Source of the DNA: Aphanomyces cochlioides
Taxonomy: Eukaryota; Oomycota; Saprolegniomycetes; Saprolegniales; Verrucalvaceae
Direction of reading: 5' to 3'
NCBI GenBank assembly: GCA_019828595.1
Contig: JAHQRK010000023.1
Location: 744,001 to 808,000, forward strand
DNA: 64,000 nt
Numbering within the stretch: position 1 is the stretch's first letter; each line of letters begins with the position of its first letter. Position numbers and translations under genes: made by a program. The notes beneath the pieces were generated by a model, which saw nothing but the letters and a program-made list of their open reading frames with translations, was not told the origin of the DNA and did not search any database. This document shows, one piece after another, positions 30,389-40,290 of the stretch.

Positions 30389-31766
30389 ATGAAGAGTGAC
30401 TTCCTAGGCGCAACCATTGCGATCTCGGCCGCGATCGGCTCCAATTTAGGAGTTAATGTGCAGAAGCGATCGCATGACAAGGAAGACACCAAGCCCAAGC
30501 ATCTTCGCCGCCCGTATACGGTCCGCCCTATGTGGTGGCTCGGTATGTTTCTCGTCGTGTTTGGCTCGCTTGGCGACTTGTTTGCCTTGGGTTTTGCACC
30601 CCAAACATTGGTTGCCTCGCTTGGTGGGGGGTCGACAATTGTTGCCAACGTCTTGTTTGCCCACTACTGGCTCAAGCAACCTTTGTACTTTACCGATGTG
30701 GTTGGTGTGATTCTCGTCTCATCAGGCGTCGTCGTCTTGGCTTTGTCCTCCGCTGAAGAAGGCAAATACTCTGTCGCACAACTGTTTGAACTCATGCGTG
30801 CCCCCGCATTCATTGTCTACGTTATCTGTACATCGATCTTTGTCACCTTCTTGCTTATCCGTGTCCGTCGAAGCACATCTCCTGCTCTCCGCGTCGTTGA
30901 CGTGACTGAAGAAGTCCGAAAGAAGGAATTGGCCGACCTAGAAAAGAGCGTCCAAGAAGCTGAAGCCAACACACCCACTGATTCCGACGCAACGAAGAGC
31001 CAAACGAGCGAACAAGCGTCTCCTTTCCCGTCGCCCGTCGTCGATATGTCTGAAGAAAAGGGAATCATTGCTGAAGAAGAATCGCCATCTTCGACCAAAT
31101 CCACCGCTAAGATCTTGGTGTCCCAAAAGCACTCGTTGGTCATTGACAAGCATCTTCCTCTCTATTGGGCTGCGATTTCAGGTACCTTGGGAGCTCAATC
31201 TGTGTTGTTGGCCAAGTGTGTCATGGAACTCATCAACATGAGTTTCTCTGGCGAGAATCAGTTCATTTACCCAGGGTACGTCCTCGAGCATCAAGATCAG
31301 ATAGCTCATTCCCTCTCTTAGGACGTGGATCTTGCTTGCTGGGATGGTTGCGTGCCTGTTGAGTCAAACTCATGCCCTCAACAAGGCTACCATGTCGGGT
31401 GATACCATGTCGACCTTTCCAGTCTTCCAAGCCTTTTGGATCGGCATGAGTAACATCAGCGGTATTGTGTACTTTCAACAAGCGCATTCGTTCAGTGCGA
31501 CCCAATGGATTATGTTTCCCTCGGCGTTGATGCTCGTCATGGTCGGTATCATCTTGATCGCCAAACATGAAAAGATGGGCAACAATGTCAAGTACTCTGT
31601 CGCAATGCCCCTCCAATTGCTCCAATTGAGCAGCCCTCGACAAACCGACATCGTCGCGCAATCGTTCTTGTTCAAGGAATTGACGCCCCAACAAGAACAA
31701 GGCTTGGTCGAGATCCCCCTCACAGATGACCCCGCCGTCCCCACTCCAGAGACAGCCGAGGTGTAA
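30389..31766 (+). CDS. NIPA-family magnesium transporter
   Basis: Two exons joined by a 45-nt intron (about 31276-31320, starting GTACGT and ending TTAG) give about 443 residues. The N-terminus, MKSDFLGATIAISAAIGSNLG, is the NIPA opening helix. It is followed by WWLGMFLVVFGSLGDLFALG, FAPQTLVASLGGGSTIVANV (the hallmark 'GFAPxxLxxPLGxxSxIxNxxLA' segment) and LKQPLYFTDVVGVILVSSGV. A long acidic cytoplasmic loop (about residues 175-250) separates the two halves. The second half has AISGTLGAQSVLLAKCVMEL and exon 2 has FQAFWIGMSNISGIVYFQQ. Nine membrane segments are likely. NIPA proteins move Mg2+ across plasma or endosomal membranes. The extended loop is longer than in animal relatives. Confidence 0.85.
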
Positions 31767-31847
31767 ACATTTGCCCACCTTCTTGAATGTGCCACATATT
31801 TAATGCATATTTGAAGCCGTTTGGACGAATTCATTCATTCTCTTTAT

Positions 31848-32561
31848 CTAATTCCTTGTTACTTCGATCGCGCTTGCATCGTTTGTGAATATGCACGCCT
31901 CTGTCGCCGCCACCGTTGCGATCAAGATGACATTCTCCGTCACGGCCAGCTCGTCCGCGACTTGGGCGTAGCACTCGGACAATGCCATCGCGATCTCCGT
32001 CGTCTGGCACCAAATGTGCAACACAGACTTGGAGTACCTCTGTCGTCTGCTCACACCCGTCTTGGCAACGACCAAACCTCGCATCTTCTTGCGCAACAAC
32101 CTCGCTGCATCAAATGGCGCGCCTTGGAAAGCCATGGCACGAGTCACGCTCACCGCAACCCGCTCGCCACGGATCGTACACAAGTAATCGACTTTCTTCC
32201 AGTTGGGACTCCAGTACTCAATCTGCATCTCCGTCACGACGTCGACAGCGCCAAAGAGTTGGTGCATGTACTCCATCGACATGGCTTCCGAGACTTCACT
32301 TTGTCCACCAGCGTTCGGCTCGGTCATGACGAGCGTGGCATCGACTCCGAGTTTGAACGCTCTCGTGGCTTTGTATCGCTCAAAGCAGTCCACGCCAAAG
32401 ACGACGCCGCAGGATGCTGTGGATGTCAACACAGCGTCCACACCCGAGCTCAAGCTGGATCGAACGCAGAACTGGTCCGCCATCTTAATGAAGAAGACCT
32501 CGCGGTTGGCACAACCTGGAGAGGTGAACCCAGCAGGTGTTTTCCCATGATTTGCTAACAA
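31848..32561 (-). CDS. unrecognised soluble protein, possibly PD-(D/E)XK-like
   Basis: A 237-residue frame; a later ATG at 32483 (MADQFCVRSSLSSG) is an alternative start. It is converging tail-to-tail with the NIPA gene, about 80 bp apart. I do not recognise the family. The central stretch TEMQIEYWSPNWKKVDYL followed by GERVAVSVTRAMAF has the spacing of an acidic residue, then a hydrophobic strand containing Asp, then a second strand, as in restriction-endonuclease folds. YSKSVLHIWCQTTEIAMAL and ENVILIATVAATEACIF look like a core helix and strand. This fold suggestion is weak inference. The sequence is compositionally normal and reads as a real conserved gene rather than a chance frame. Confidence 0.55.
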   Translation of the reverse strand: MLANHGKTPAGFTSPGCANREVFFIKMADQFCVRSSLSSGVDAVLTSTASCGVVFGVDCFERYKATRAFKLGVDATLVMTEPNAGGQSEVSEAMSMEYMHQLFGAVDVVTEMQIEYWSPNWKKVDYLCTIRGERVAVSVTRAMAFQGAPFDAARLLRKKMRGLVVAKTGVSRRQRYSKSVLHIWCQTTEIAMALSECYAQVADELAVTENVILIATVAATEACIFTNDASAIEVTRN

Positions 32562-32925
32562 TGGACGAACTGTCGGACGAGCGCCACGAGGACGAGTCTG
32601 CTGCCTTGTTTGTTGTTCTCCTTGTTGTCTCTGCTTGTGTTGTTGTCGTCATGTCTTTGGTCTTGATGTGAAAATCGGAAATGCGATTGAGAAGCAGCCA
32701 AGTCGCTCTGTTGTCGTCGTGGCAAAGTCGGTGTTGGTCTGTGGCGGACCATCAGTCGTGCCATTGTGACTTGGGTGATGTTCTATTTTTAGCTCAATTT
32801 CAAGTATTTGATTGGATAAAATAGTGACCGAAAGATCTTTTTGCACTTTTCTATCAGACCAGCAATGTGTTTGACAGCCTCAAGTCGACTAGATGAAAAA
32901 GAGATTCTTGCATTGGCTTTTTTGC
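32562..32925. other. intergenic region with block duplicated near 35.3 kb
   Basis: Positions about 32718-32800 (AAAGTCGGTGTTGGTCTGTG and following) recur at about 35304-35385. Positions 32805-32925 recur at about 35927-36045. In the second location the two blocks are separated by about 540 bp of extra sequence. Confidence 0.6.
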
Positions 32926-33279
32926 TTAGAACATCATTGCAAAGACAGAAGCCAATGCGAGGGCAGTTCCAGAGACAAGAGCCACATTGCTGCCAGACGT
33001 AGGACACGTGAAGGCAGTCTTTGCCGCATCGTTAGGAAGGGTGCATGTGAGGCTGGCAATCGACTTGAAAGCGGTCTTGCAAGCATCGATTTTGCAGAGT
33101 TTAAGAATCGCGTCAGCAGAAGCAGTTGCGACATTGAAAGCATCGGGAGAGGTAGCGTTGGCCGCAGTCATACAGTTCAGAACTGGAGCTGCGATAGCCA
33201 GATAGTCGCTATCTGTGCATGCAGCACTGTACACTGCCGTTGGAACGAGCACAGACGTGAGGATCGAAATTGTCTTCAT
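32926..33279 (-). CDS. elicitin-like secreted, GPI-type anchored protein 1
   Basis: 117 residues. The signal peptide is MKTISILTSVLVPTAVYSA. The mature domain has six cysteines at 21, 36, 62, 67, 79 and 92, and the CKIDACK pair reproduces the five-residue gap typical of elicitins. The first and last gaps are shorter than in classical 98-residue elicitins, so this is elicitin-like. The C-terminus (GSNVALVSGTALALASVFAMMF) is a hydrophobic tail after small residues, as expected for a GPI-attachment signal. Elicitins bind sterols and lipids at the oomycete surface and some trigger plant responses; the specific role here is unknown. It is part of a cluster with 36046-36402 and 37071-37401, with conserved 3' flanking sequence. 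Confidence 0.85.
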   Translation of the reverse strand: MKTISILTSVLVPTAVYSAACTDSDYLAIAAPVLNCMTAANATSPDAFNVATASADAILKLCKIDACKTAFKSIASLTCTLPNDAAKTAFTCPTSGSNVALVSGTALALASVFAMMF

Positions 33280-33564
33280 GGCAGCTTGGGCTCAAATTGA
33301 ATGATGAGAACGAAGTGGGTGGCTTAGCTAGCACTTATTCATTTCGTGTTGCTATTTCTGTCGCACAGCTTAAGTTTAGCATCCAATCCGCGACTTCTGT
33401 TGAGCACATCTCTGGACTCCATCAAGATGGGTAAAACAGCTATCTCTGGGGTAGTTTCATAGGAAAGGTTGATTGAAGTGGAAACTGCCTGAACTTCCTG
33501 TGGCGTAGAATGTGCTTGTATTTGATGACAGAGTGGTCGAGCAGATAGGCTTCGTTGTACCAGG

Positions 33565-33775
33565 TAATTTTGTCATGTTTTGTCCGAGGATAGGGCCTAA
33601 TCCACGAGATCCCTTGAGCACATTTTGCAACATCATGGACTGAACGCCCTCGTCGTCCCCTTGATATGACATCGTGCATAAGCAGTTATTCTTTGGTACC
33701 AGCTAATTTTGTCAAGATATGTCTTAAGATAGCCCCCTATCCACGATGTCCTTTGAGCAAATCTTCCAAAGCACT
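33565..33775. repeat. two copies of an about 75-bp module upstream of elicitin-like gene 1
   Basis: Copy A at about 33565-33640 and copy B at about 33698-33775 share TAATTTTGTCA, then GATAG, TCCACGA, and CTTTGAGCA-like steps. A third, inverted copy lies at about 36925-37000, just upstream of the plus-strand elicitin-like copy at 37071. Relative to each gene the orientation is the same, which suggests a promoter module or an ancestral upstream exon. Confidence 0.55.
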
Positions 33776-34509
33776 GTTTCACGGACAAGAAGGCGCCGCA
33801 TTCGAATGGCTGGAAGGAGGAGGAAATAGTTGAATTGCTACAATGACGGATCATGAACTTGCCACAATGAACTCTTTACTCTCAAATTTGCGTGAGGTCG
33901 TAAACAAACGTCCAGGTCATATCTCATACTTACAGAATTTCCCAGGTTCTTCCCTTTCATACTGCCCAGGTCCCGTGGTTTCCTGGCTGAGCACGACATA
34001 TTTGAAAGGGATGAATGCCGTCTCCGGTTCAAATCCGGCTCAAGTAGTCTGGTGGAGACCCTTTGCCTTGTTCTGAGGGAGTGAACATGGGGTATGATGG
34101 ATGCCCTGAGTAATCTGAATTGCCGCGGATCCTTGTTGCGTCGATCGTGAGCGTTATGTCTACAGACGGCGAAAAGCACCGTTTGGATAACAAGTGCTTG
34201 TATCTTGTGTTTGACTCACAACTGCCAAGAGGAGGAATCGCAGAGTCCAGTCGATCTGGGGTCAAATGTTTGCCACTCTCGACGCGACGACCATTGTATT
34301 TGTAGTCGTGCGATGAGAAGCATACAGAGCATATACATATTAGCTAAATATGAGTAGACCGATTCAGTGCGGCGCGTATCCAAGGCACGGCAGGCAAGGG
34401 CAAAACGGAGGTATTCAATTTACAATTTTCTATCATGCTAAATTTTAAGTCGAGAACCAGTGATACTCTTAGGAATCGGTCAATTGGCTAACTTTGCCCT
34501 GTCATCTAG
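33776..34509. other. intergenic region including 3' flank of a symporter relic
   Basis: No gene. Positions about 34050-34310 are homologous to 6320-6585, the matching flank of the relic at 6585-6990. Confidence 0.5.
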
Positions 34510-35270
34510 TCATCTTGGATAAGCTCTTCGTTCAAATCGTCCTTGGGAATGATTGACAAGTCGACATCTTGAAGGTCGTTTCAACCTTTTTCGTGGAATT
34601 TGCCTTCCAGTCTGGCCATAAAAATGGTTGCCATTAGACCCTGTCACTCTTCGAAAGGCGCGGTCATGTCGATAACCAGTCTTTCACCATCAACAATGAA
34701 GACTACTGTCTATACTAGAATGTCGAAATTGTCAATGGTCAATGTGGGATGCGATGACGGAAGTAATAGCTGCACATACCAGCCCCACCCTTGGAGGATA
34801 CGACGAGTATAAAGAACATGGTCCTTCTTTCGACAAGGGTCATGTAAACACAAGCAGCTTGAGCGCAGGACGTGGAGCCAATGGTGAGGTACAAAACCGA
34901 GCCATCCAAGTTGAGAGTCTTACCGATAGGCACAATGAAAGCAATAAGTGGCGATCGATATGACCTAGCACGCGAGCACGTGGAGATTGATATTCGAGAC
35001 ACATGCAGACAACGACGGGGGAAATCTAAAGCACAATGTCTACGAACTGAAGCATGACCCACATGACGAGTTCAGCCATTTCGGGAATTTTTGTCTTGGC
35101 CTTTACGTTCAATATTGCAGTGCTCATACCAAAGAGTTTAGCGGCGACGAGAACTTTAATCTCCGACATTCCAGAGCCGCCCATCGTTGCACCCCACGTC
35201 TTGGGGGCCAACTGGTTGATCCAAGTCGTGCAGGTGACCTTGTTGTAGTTGCTAGTTGGTAGAGTAACTT
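34510..35270 (-). pseudogene. DAACS symporter relic near the elicitin cluster
   Basis: The minus strand still shows PKTWGATMGGSGMSEIKVLV and AELVMWVMLQFVDIV at about 35040-35210, then KTLNLDGSVLYLTIGSTSCA at about 34870-34930 with VSSKGGAGM at about 34790. The C-terminal EGEF region is at about 34590-34620. The frame is broken several times and the N-terminal helix is absent. The block shares its 3' flank with the relic at 6.6 kb, so one probably derives from the other by segmental duplication. Confidence 0.8.
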
Positions 35271-36045
35271 AAGCCGGAGTCAGGTCACTCTCTTGATGCC
35301 GTGACAAAGTCGGTGTTGGTCTGTGGCCGACCATCAGTCATGCCATTACGACAAGGGTGATGTTCTATTTTTAGCTCAAGTATTGTCAATTTCGATTGAT
35401 TTAGCACTTTGTGAAGAACCACTCAAGAATCGACCCTTTAATCTTTTTGGTCGAATTGATGATAATTAAGATCCTGCAACACTCGAATGGGACTCTGCAA
35501 TGCACCAACATGCGCATATGAACGCCGTTTACCACTGCTTGTATGTTCACTTCATGTGCATTCTATTGTTTGGCGACATCCACTCGCGTCGTAGGCTAGG
35601 GGAGAGTTGTGCGTTGTATACCAACCTGGCGACGCTCTGGTTGGGATGCTTATGGAGCAGGGGGGGTCCAGAAGCTGTTGGATGCGCCTTGGCTATGTGT
35701 CAAGCATTCAAGTGGTCGATACTTCTATTCATCACCGCTTTTCTCGAGTCAAACCTTTGTCCCAAAATTGAGACAGATTTGATTGGCTGAAAACAAACCC
35801 AAAATTCCTCAAAACCTTCCAATATAGATATTTATTTATTTTTACGGTTCTGCGTCATTGCTGGATCGATTTGACTTGATCGATTGAATCAATCGATCTT
35901 GGAAATTATGAGTAAAACGTGCAATATTTGATTGGATAAAATAGTGACCGAAAGATCTTTTTGTACTTTTCTATCAGACCAGCAATGTGTTTGACAACCT
36001 CAAGTCGACTAAATGAAAAAGAGATTCTTGCATTAGCTTTGTTGA
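35271..36045. other. intergenic region with duplicated block upstream
   Basis: Contains the second copy of the 32.7 kb block (35304-35385) and, after an insertion of about 540 bp of unrelated sequence, the 3' flank shared with elicitin-like gene 1 (35927-36045). A plus frame at 35500-35790 has no motif. Confidence 0.5.
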
Positions 36046-36402
36046 TTAGAACATCGTTGCAAAGACAGAAGCCAATGCGAGGGCTGCTCCAGAGACGAAA
36101 GCAAAATTGCTAACAGCATTTGACGTGGGACAGGTGAAGGTAGACTTTTGCACATTGTTGGGAAGGGTACATTGAAGACTTGAGATCGCCTTGAAAGCGG
36201 TCTTGCATGCATCGATTTTGCATAGTTGAGCAACCGAGTCAGCAGTGGCGGTTTTGATATCGAAAGAATTCGCAGTACCATTGGCAGCATTCATGTAGTT
36301 CAGAACTGGTCCCATAATTGCCACGGCGTCGTTATCGGTGCAGTCAGCACTGTACACCGCCGTGGAAACGAGCACAGACGTGAGGATAGAAATTGTTTTC
36401 AT
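36046..36402 (-). CDS. elicitin-like protein 2, missing one conserved cysteine
   Basis: 118 residues, paralogous to 32926-33279 throughout, with signal peptide MKTISILTSVLVSTAVYSA and tail FVSGAALALASVFATMF. Where copy 1 has VLNCMTAAN, this copy has VLNYMNAAN, so the second of six cysteines is Tyr. If the classical elicitin pairing (1-5, 2-4, 3-6) applies, the fourth cysteine is left unpaired. The frame is otherwise intact. It may be neofunctionalised, destabilised or on the way to a pseudogene. 3' flanking sequence is nearly identical to that of copy 1. Confidence 0.8.
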   Translation of the reverse strand: MKTISILTSVLVSTAVYSADCTDNDAVAIMGPVLNYMNAANGTANSFDIKTATADSVAQLCKIDACKTAFKAISSLQCTLPNNVQKSTFTCPTSNAVSNFAFVSGAALALASVFATMF

Positions 36403-37070
36403 GGTCGCGTGGATTGAAATTGAAAAGCAAGGATAATGTGAAAGGGCTCAGCTGGAGCAGTTATATCGTTGGTGATCCTATTTCTTTCGCGACGCTTCAT
36501 TCAATCCTCGTGATCTTCTGAGCTCATTACCGTGATGGGAGCAACGGATATTCTTGAGGTGGTTTCATGAGATGCATGGATTGATAGATCTGTAAAATGC
36601 CCGACCTTGCGGTGGCTAATGAAGTGCCTGTTTTGGTACTGTCCAATGACAAGACGAGTCAAAGATATGGCTGAAAATGCCTCGGGAAGATGCGACAAGA
36701 ATTGTACATTCATTAGCTTCGTCATTGACTGCATGAGAGGTTGAATATATGTTTTGAGTGGTAGCAACTCATCAAACCCATTTGCGAAGAACACAGCCCA
36801 AATGCAATCTCGCAAACTGAAGTGTCATTTGCCAAATCTGGCTGTTTCTATTGGTTACCATTGTCTATTTATAGATCGAGAAACTAAAAGGAGTGAAGAT
36901 ACAACTCAATCATCCCGGCCCTCAGTGTTTCAAGATGTGCTCAAGGGACTTCGTGGATTGGAGGCTATCTTCAGACATATCTTGACAAACTGTGCTGGCA
37001 GCAATTGGAATAACTGCTTTGAGCACTTTGTCCCCTTCACACAATTCAATTTGCATCCGACGCACCAACC
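36403..37070. other. divergent promoter region between elicitin-like copies 2 and 3
   Basis: Holds the shared upstream regions of two oppositely oriented copies, including the module copy at about 36925-37000. No additional gene seen. Confidence 0.5.
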
Positions 37071-37401
37071 ATGAAGACCATTTCAATTCTCACGACCATG
37101 CTCCTCCCCGCGTCTGTCCTCGATCAATGACCTCACACCCGTCACGGATGCCCTGACCAAGTGCTACACGCCGGCCAGCTCGACGACGTTCAATCCTTTG
37201 ACGGCGACTACTGACTCAATTGCAACCCTTTGCAAGGTGGCTGACTGCAAGACCGCGTTCCAGAAGATTTACTCTCTCTCATGCTCGTTGGGTGACGACT
37301 CTGTGAAGGAGGCGTACAATTGCGGTACGTCTGGCAGCAATGTGGCGCTAGTGTCTGGAGCGGCCCTCGCCTTGGCGTCGATCGTTGCTATGATGTTCTA
37401 A
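37071..37401 (+). pseudogene. elicitin-like copy 3, broken in the signal-peptide region
   Basis: Starts ATG at 37071 with MKTISILTTMLLPASVL and hits a stop at about 37128-37130. In another frame the domain continues (NDLTPVTDALTKCYTP, then LCKVADCKTAFQKIYSLSC and YNCGTSGSN) to a GPI-type tail and stop at 37399-37401. The region that should hold the first cysteine has been lost with the frame change. The rest is well preserved, including the five-residue Cys gap, so inactivation looks recent. Opposite orientation to copies 1 and 2. Confidence 0.75.
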
Positions 37402-37495
37402 TTCATTCACTCAATACACTTTCCACTCGATCCCGAGACATCGTTTATGAATGAGTTGAATCTTAGTTTCTGGAGTGTCAACATTCTATAAATAC

Positions 37496-38176
37496 TACAC
37501 CATTTGCCGGTTTAGTTCGTTTAACTTGCGATATACTAGTATTTCGTATCATTTGCAATATATTTTGTATCACGTGCAATATATTTCGTATGACTTGCAT
37601 TTAATTTCGTGGTTGGCGACGAAAATCGATTTATATTTCATACCTCTTGCATTAAATTTCATATTTTTTAGCTTATATTTCGTATCACGTGCATTTAAAT
37701 TCGCAGAAAAGAGAAAAAGTACATAGAAAAATTAACAAAAAATTGTTATCGACCTCATAAGAAATTGATGGGACACTTCAATCGCCATATAAGTCAATGC
37801 GAGCATCAAGCAAGCTCGGCAGAGTTCATATGCGCTTGCCCGTCGCAAATTCATAGCTCAAGCCAACTCTGCAACACATGTGAAACTTCATATCTCAATA
37901 GGACATTCAATAGATTTTGCATTACTACGAATTTAAATCCACGTGATACGAAATATAAGCTAAAAAATATGAAATTTAATGCAAGAGGTATGAAATATAA
38001 TGCAAGTCATGCGAAATATAAATCGATTTTCGTCGCCAACCACGAAATTAAATGTAAGTCATACGAAATATACGAAATATATTGCACGTGATACAAAATA
38101 TATTGCAAATGATACGAAATACTATTAATAGTACTAGTATATCGCTAGTTAAACGAACTAAACCGGCAAATGGTGT
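37496..38176. repeat. foldback/MITE-like element with long inverted repeats
   Basis: Arms of roughly 210-250 bp (about 37496-37705 and 37925-38176) are inverted copies of each other and begin TACACCATTTGCCGGTTTAG. The loop is about 220 bp. Each arm contains several degenerate about 20-nt units of the form TTTCGTATCACGTGCATTTA. There is no coding capacity. Long TIRs of this kind occur in foldback and Mutator-like non-autonomous elements; superfamily is not assigned. Flanking TSD is not clear beyond a possible TA. Confidence 0.75.
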
Positions 38177-38803
38177 AATAGACAATAGTAACCAATATTA
38201 TGCATATTGGACTGGGCGTCGAATCGAATCGACTTGCCAGAATCGACTAACAATCGACTAGCCAATCATATATCAGTATTTTCAATATTTTGACCAATCA
38301 AATCACCTTAATTATATGACTTGGGGAAACGCCGTGGGGAAAGGCCATGATGGACGCTGACTCGCGGAAGATACGCGCGGCGTCTTGACGCTTCATAACG
38401 AGGCTGTATTGGGCGTAGAAATCATGCATGACGGTATTCTGGGATGCAGGTACCATTGCTAGGAAGAAATTGTACTTAACTTTGTATACTATACAATATT
38501 TCATATTAAATTTAGCATAGTCGATTGCTATGCGCTTTGGCCAATGACCTGCCAAGTCCACATTTCACTGAAAAGGACAATAGAAACAGCCAGTTTTGAC
38601 AAGGGACACCTGGCAAATGCCACCACGAAGGGAACTACGTGAGGCTAGTTGACCCACTTACCAGTTAGCAGGCAGACGTAAGTACAGCGAGACACATTTT
38701 ACCATGATGACGATGATGACTTCGCTCATTGTTACCGCGTATTGATCAACAGTATTTGGAGCTCATGAAGATATAGCTGTGAAACAGATCTCGAAAAGTT
38801 TTA
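38177..38803. other. intergenic DNA between two non-autonomous elements
   Basis: A minus frame at 38298-38561 contains TVMHDFYAQYSLVMKRQDAA, coding-like but unassigned. Otherwise nothing seen. Confidence 0.3.
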
Positions 38804-39077
38804 GGGTCCGTCTGGCAACCGAAAATATTGCAATAAATAGGCCCAAAATGCCATTTTGAGACCAAATTCAATAATTGAGGTAAAAATATGACCTTGATTA
38901 TCTCAGAGAGTTTTGCACCAAATCCAATATTTTTGGTTGGGATATACTCACTGGAGGCTCCCAAAATGCCATTTTACGAAATGGAGGTTTTACCTCCATT
39001 TTGAATATGCCATAAATCGTTGATCCCAATTTTGCTGAAAATGGCATATTGATTTTGAAATTTTGCCAGACGCACCC
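38804..39077. mobile_element. 274-bp Harbinger-type MITE
   Basis: TIRs GGGTCCGTCTGGCAA (left) and TTGCCAGACGCACCC (right, one mismatch) are flanked by TTA on both sides (38801-38803 and 39078-39080). The three-base TTA target site and GGG start fit PIF/Harbinger-type MITEs. No coding capacity. Confidence 0.8.
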
Positions 39078-40290
39078 TTAGCAACTAAATCTCCGTGTCG
39101 CAACTTAGATGGCCGTAATAAAGGCTTCGGAACGACCAGAGACATTCTGTGTCCAAACCATGGGATCCAGAGGCATACTTCTGCTATGGGTCATGTAGAT
39201 GGCTTATCTGGCCGACGAGACAGCTCGTTTTGCCATGATCTTTCAGTCCTTCATGGTTGTGCTGGCTAGCAACTTGACATAGGCTTGTTATCTTGTGATC
39301 CAACATGCAAGCCGTAGGGAAGAGAACAAGTGAGTAGAGTGCAATCATTTTTAGCTAATGAAGCTGAAAAACACTCGAACTAGGATGGATTGTCTGGAGC
39401 ATTGAACATGTGTGGTCGCCCCTTGAAACTGTATTCCCGGAAAATGAAGCTTAGACAAGTGAAGCTGCAGACAAGATTACACAGATTCTACTGGACGTGC
39501 AATGCCAGCAGCCTAAATGCGCAGATTCATACGAAGGGGAGCTCAGTAGGCAATCTACCAAATGAACTCTCTGACACCGATTGCGCCAAGGTAAATTATG
39601 GCGTCAATGACAGCCTACTTTGCGTGGTCAGGAACAAACCGAGTCACAAGATCTTTGAGCTGAAAAGAAGATCGATCGACCGAGCCAAAACGTAATTTTT
39701 GTCTATGCCTATATGGCTCCCTCGTGAACTTGGATACCATCAGTGGGATCCAACAAGCGTCGGTTGCGTCAAAACCTTCGGCACCGTGCGCCAAGAACCT
39801 TGCAGACTACTACTCTGGAACAAAATATAAGAAAATTTCCACTCAATCGTGCACAACTTTCGCAAATTTTGACCAATCACTACAAGGTGGGTTTCATGAT
39901 GTCAGTCAAATTGTACTGAATCTAACGAGGCAAACCAATCATCGTCGCGATGAACTATGAAGGAGTTTCAAGCTCACAAAGGATCCATACTTTATTTCAT
40001 ATAAAATATAGGATGATATATATATAAAATTTTGTATGCTATACAAATTTCATGTATACTGTCATGTTGTTGTTGCGAGGCTGTTGTTGCAAGGCCATGC
40101 TAACAATATCAAAGACCATGAACCTCGCATCGATTTTGTCTCCAGTCCCAAGTAAACGCCGAAATCTTTCCACACAAGAGCGCTTTGCAGTTATGAGCTC
40201 TCTGCTGACTAACTGTTCTAATATAAATCAACGCATGTGACAATATTTCCTTATATTTTGCTCCACTTTGACAGTGGATTTTTCCTTATA
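39078..40290. other. intergenic DNA with weak coding-like fossils
   Basis: Around 39400-39700 the plus strand has discontinuous coding-like text (for example TSEAADKITQILLDVQCQQP in one frame and CAKVNYGVNDSLLCVVRN in another) with stops between. It may be a decayed gene; no family recognised. The remainder is AT-rich. Confidence 0.3.
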
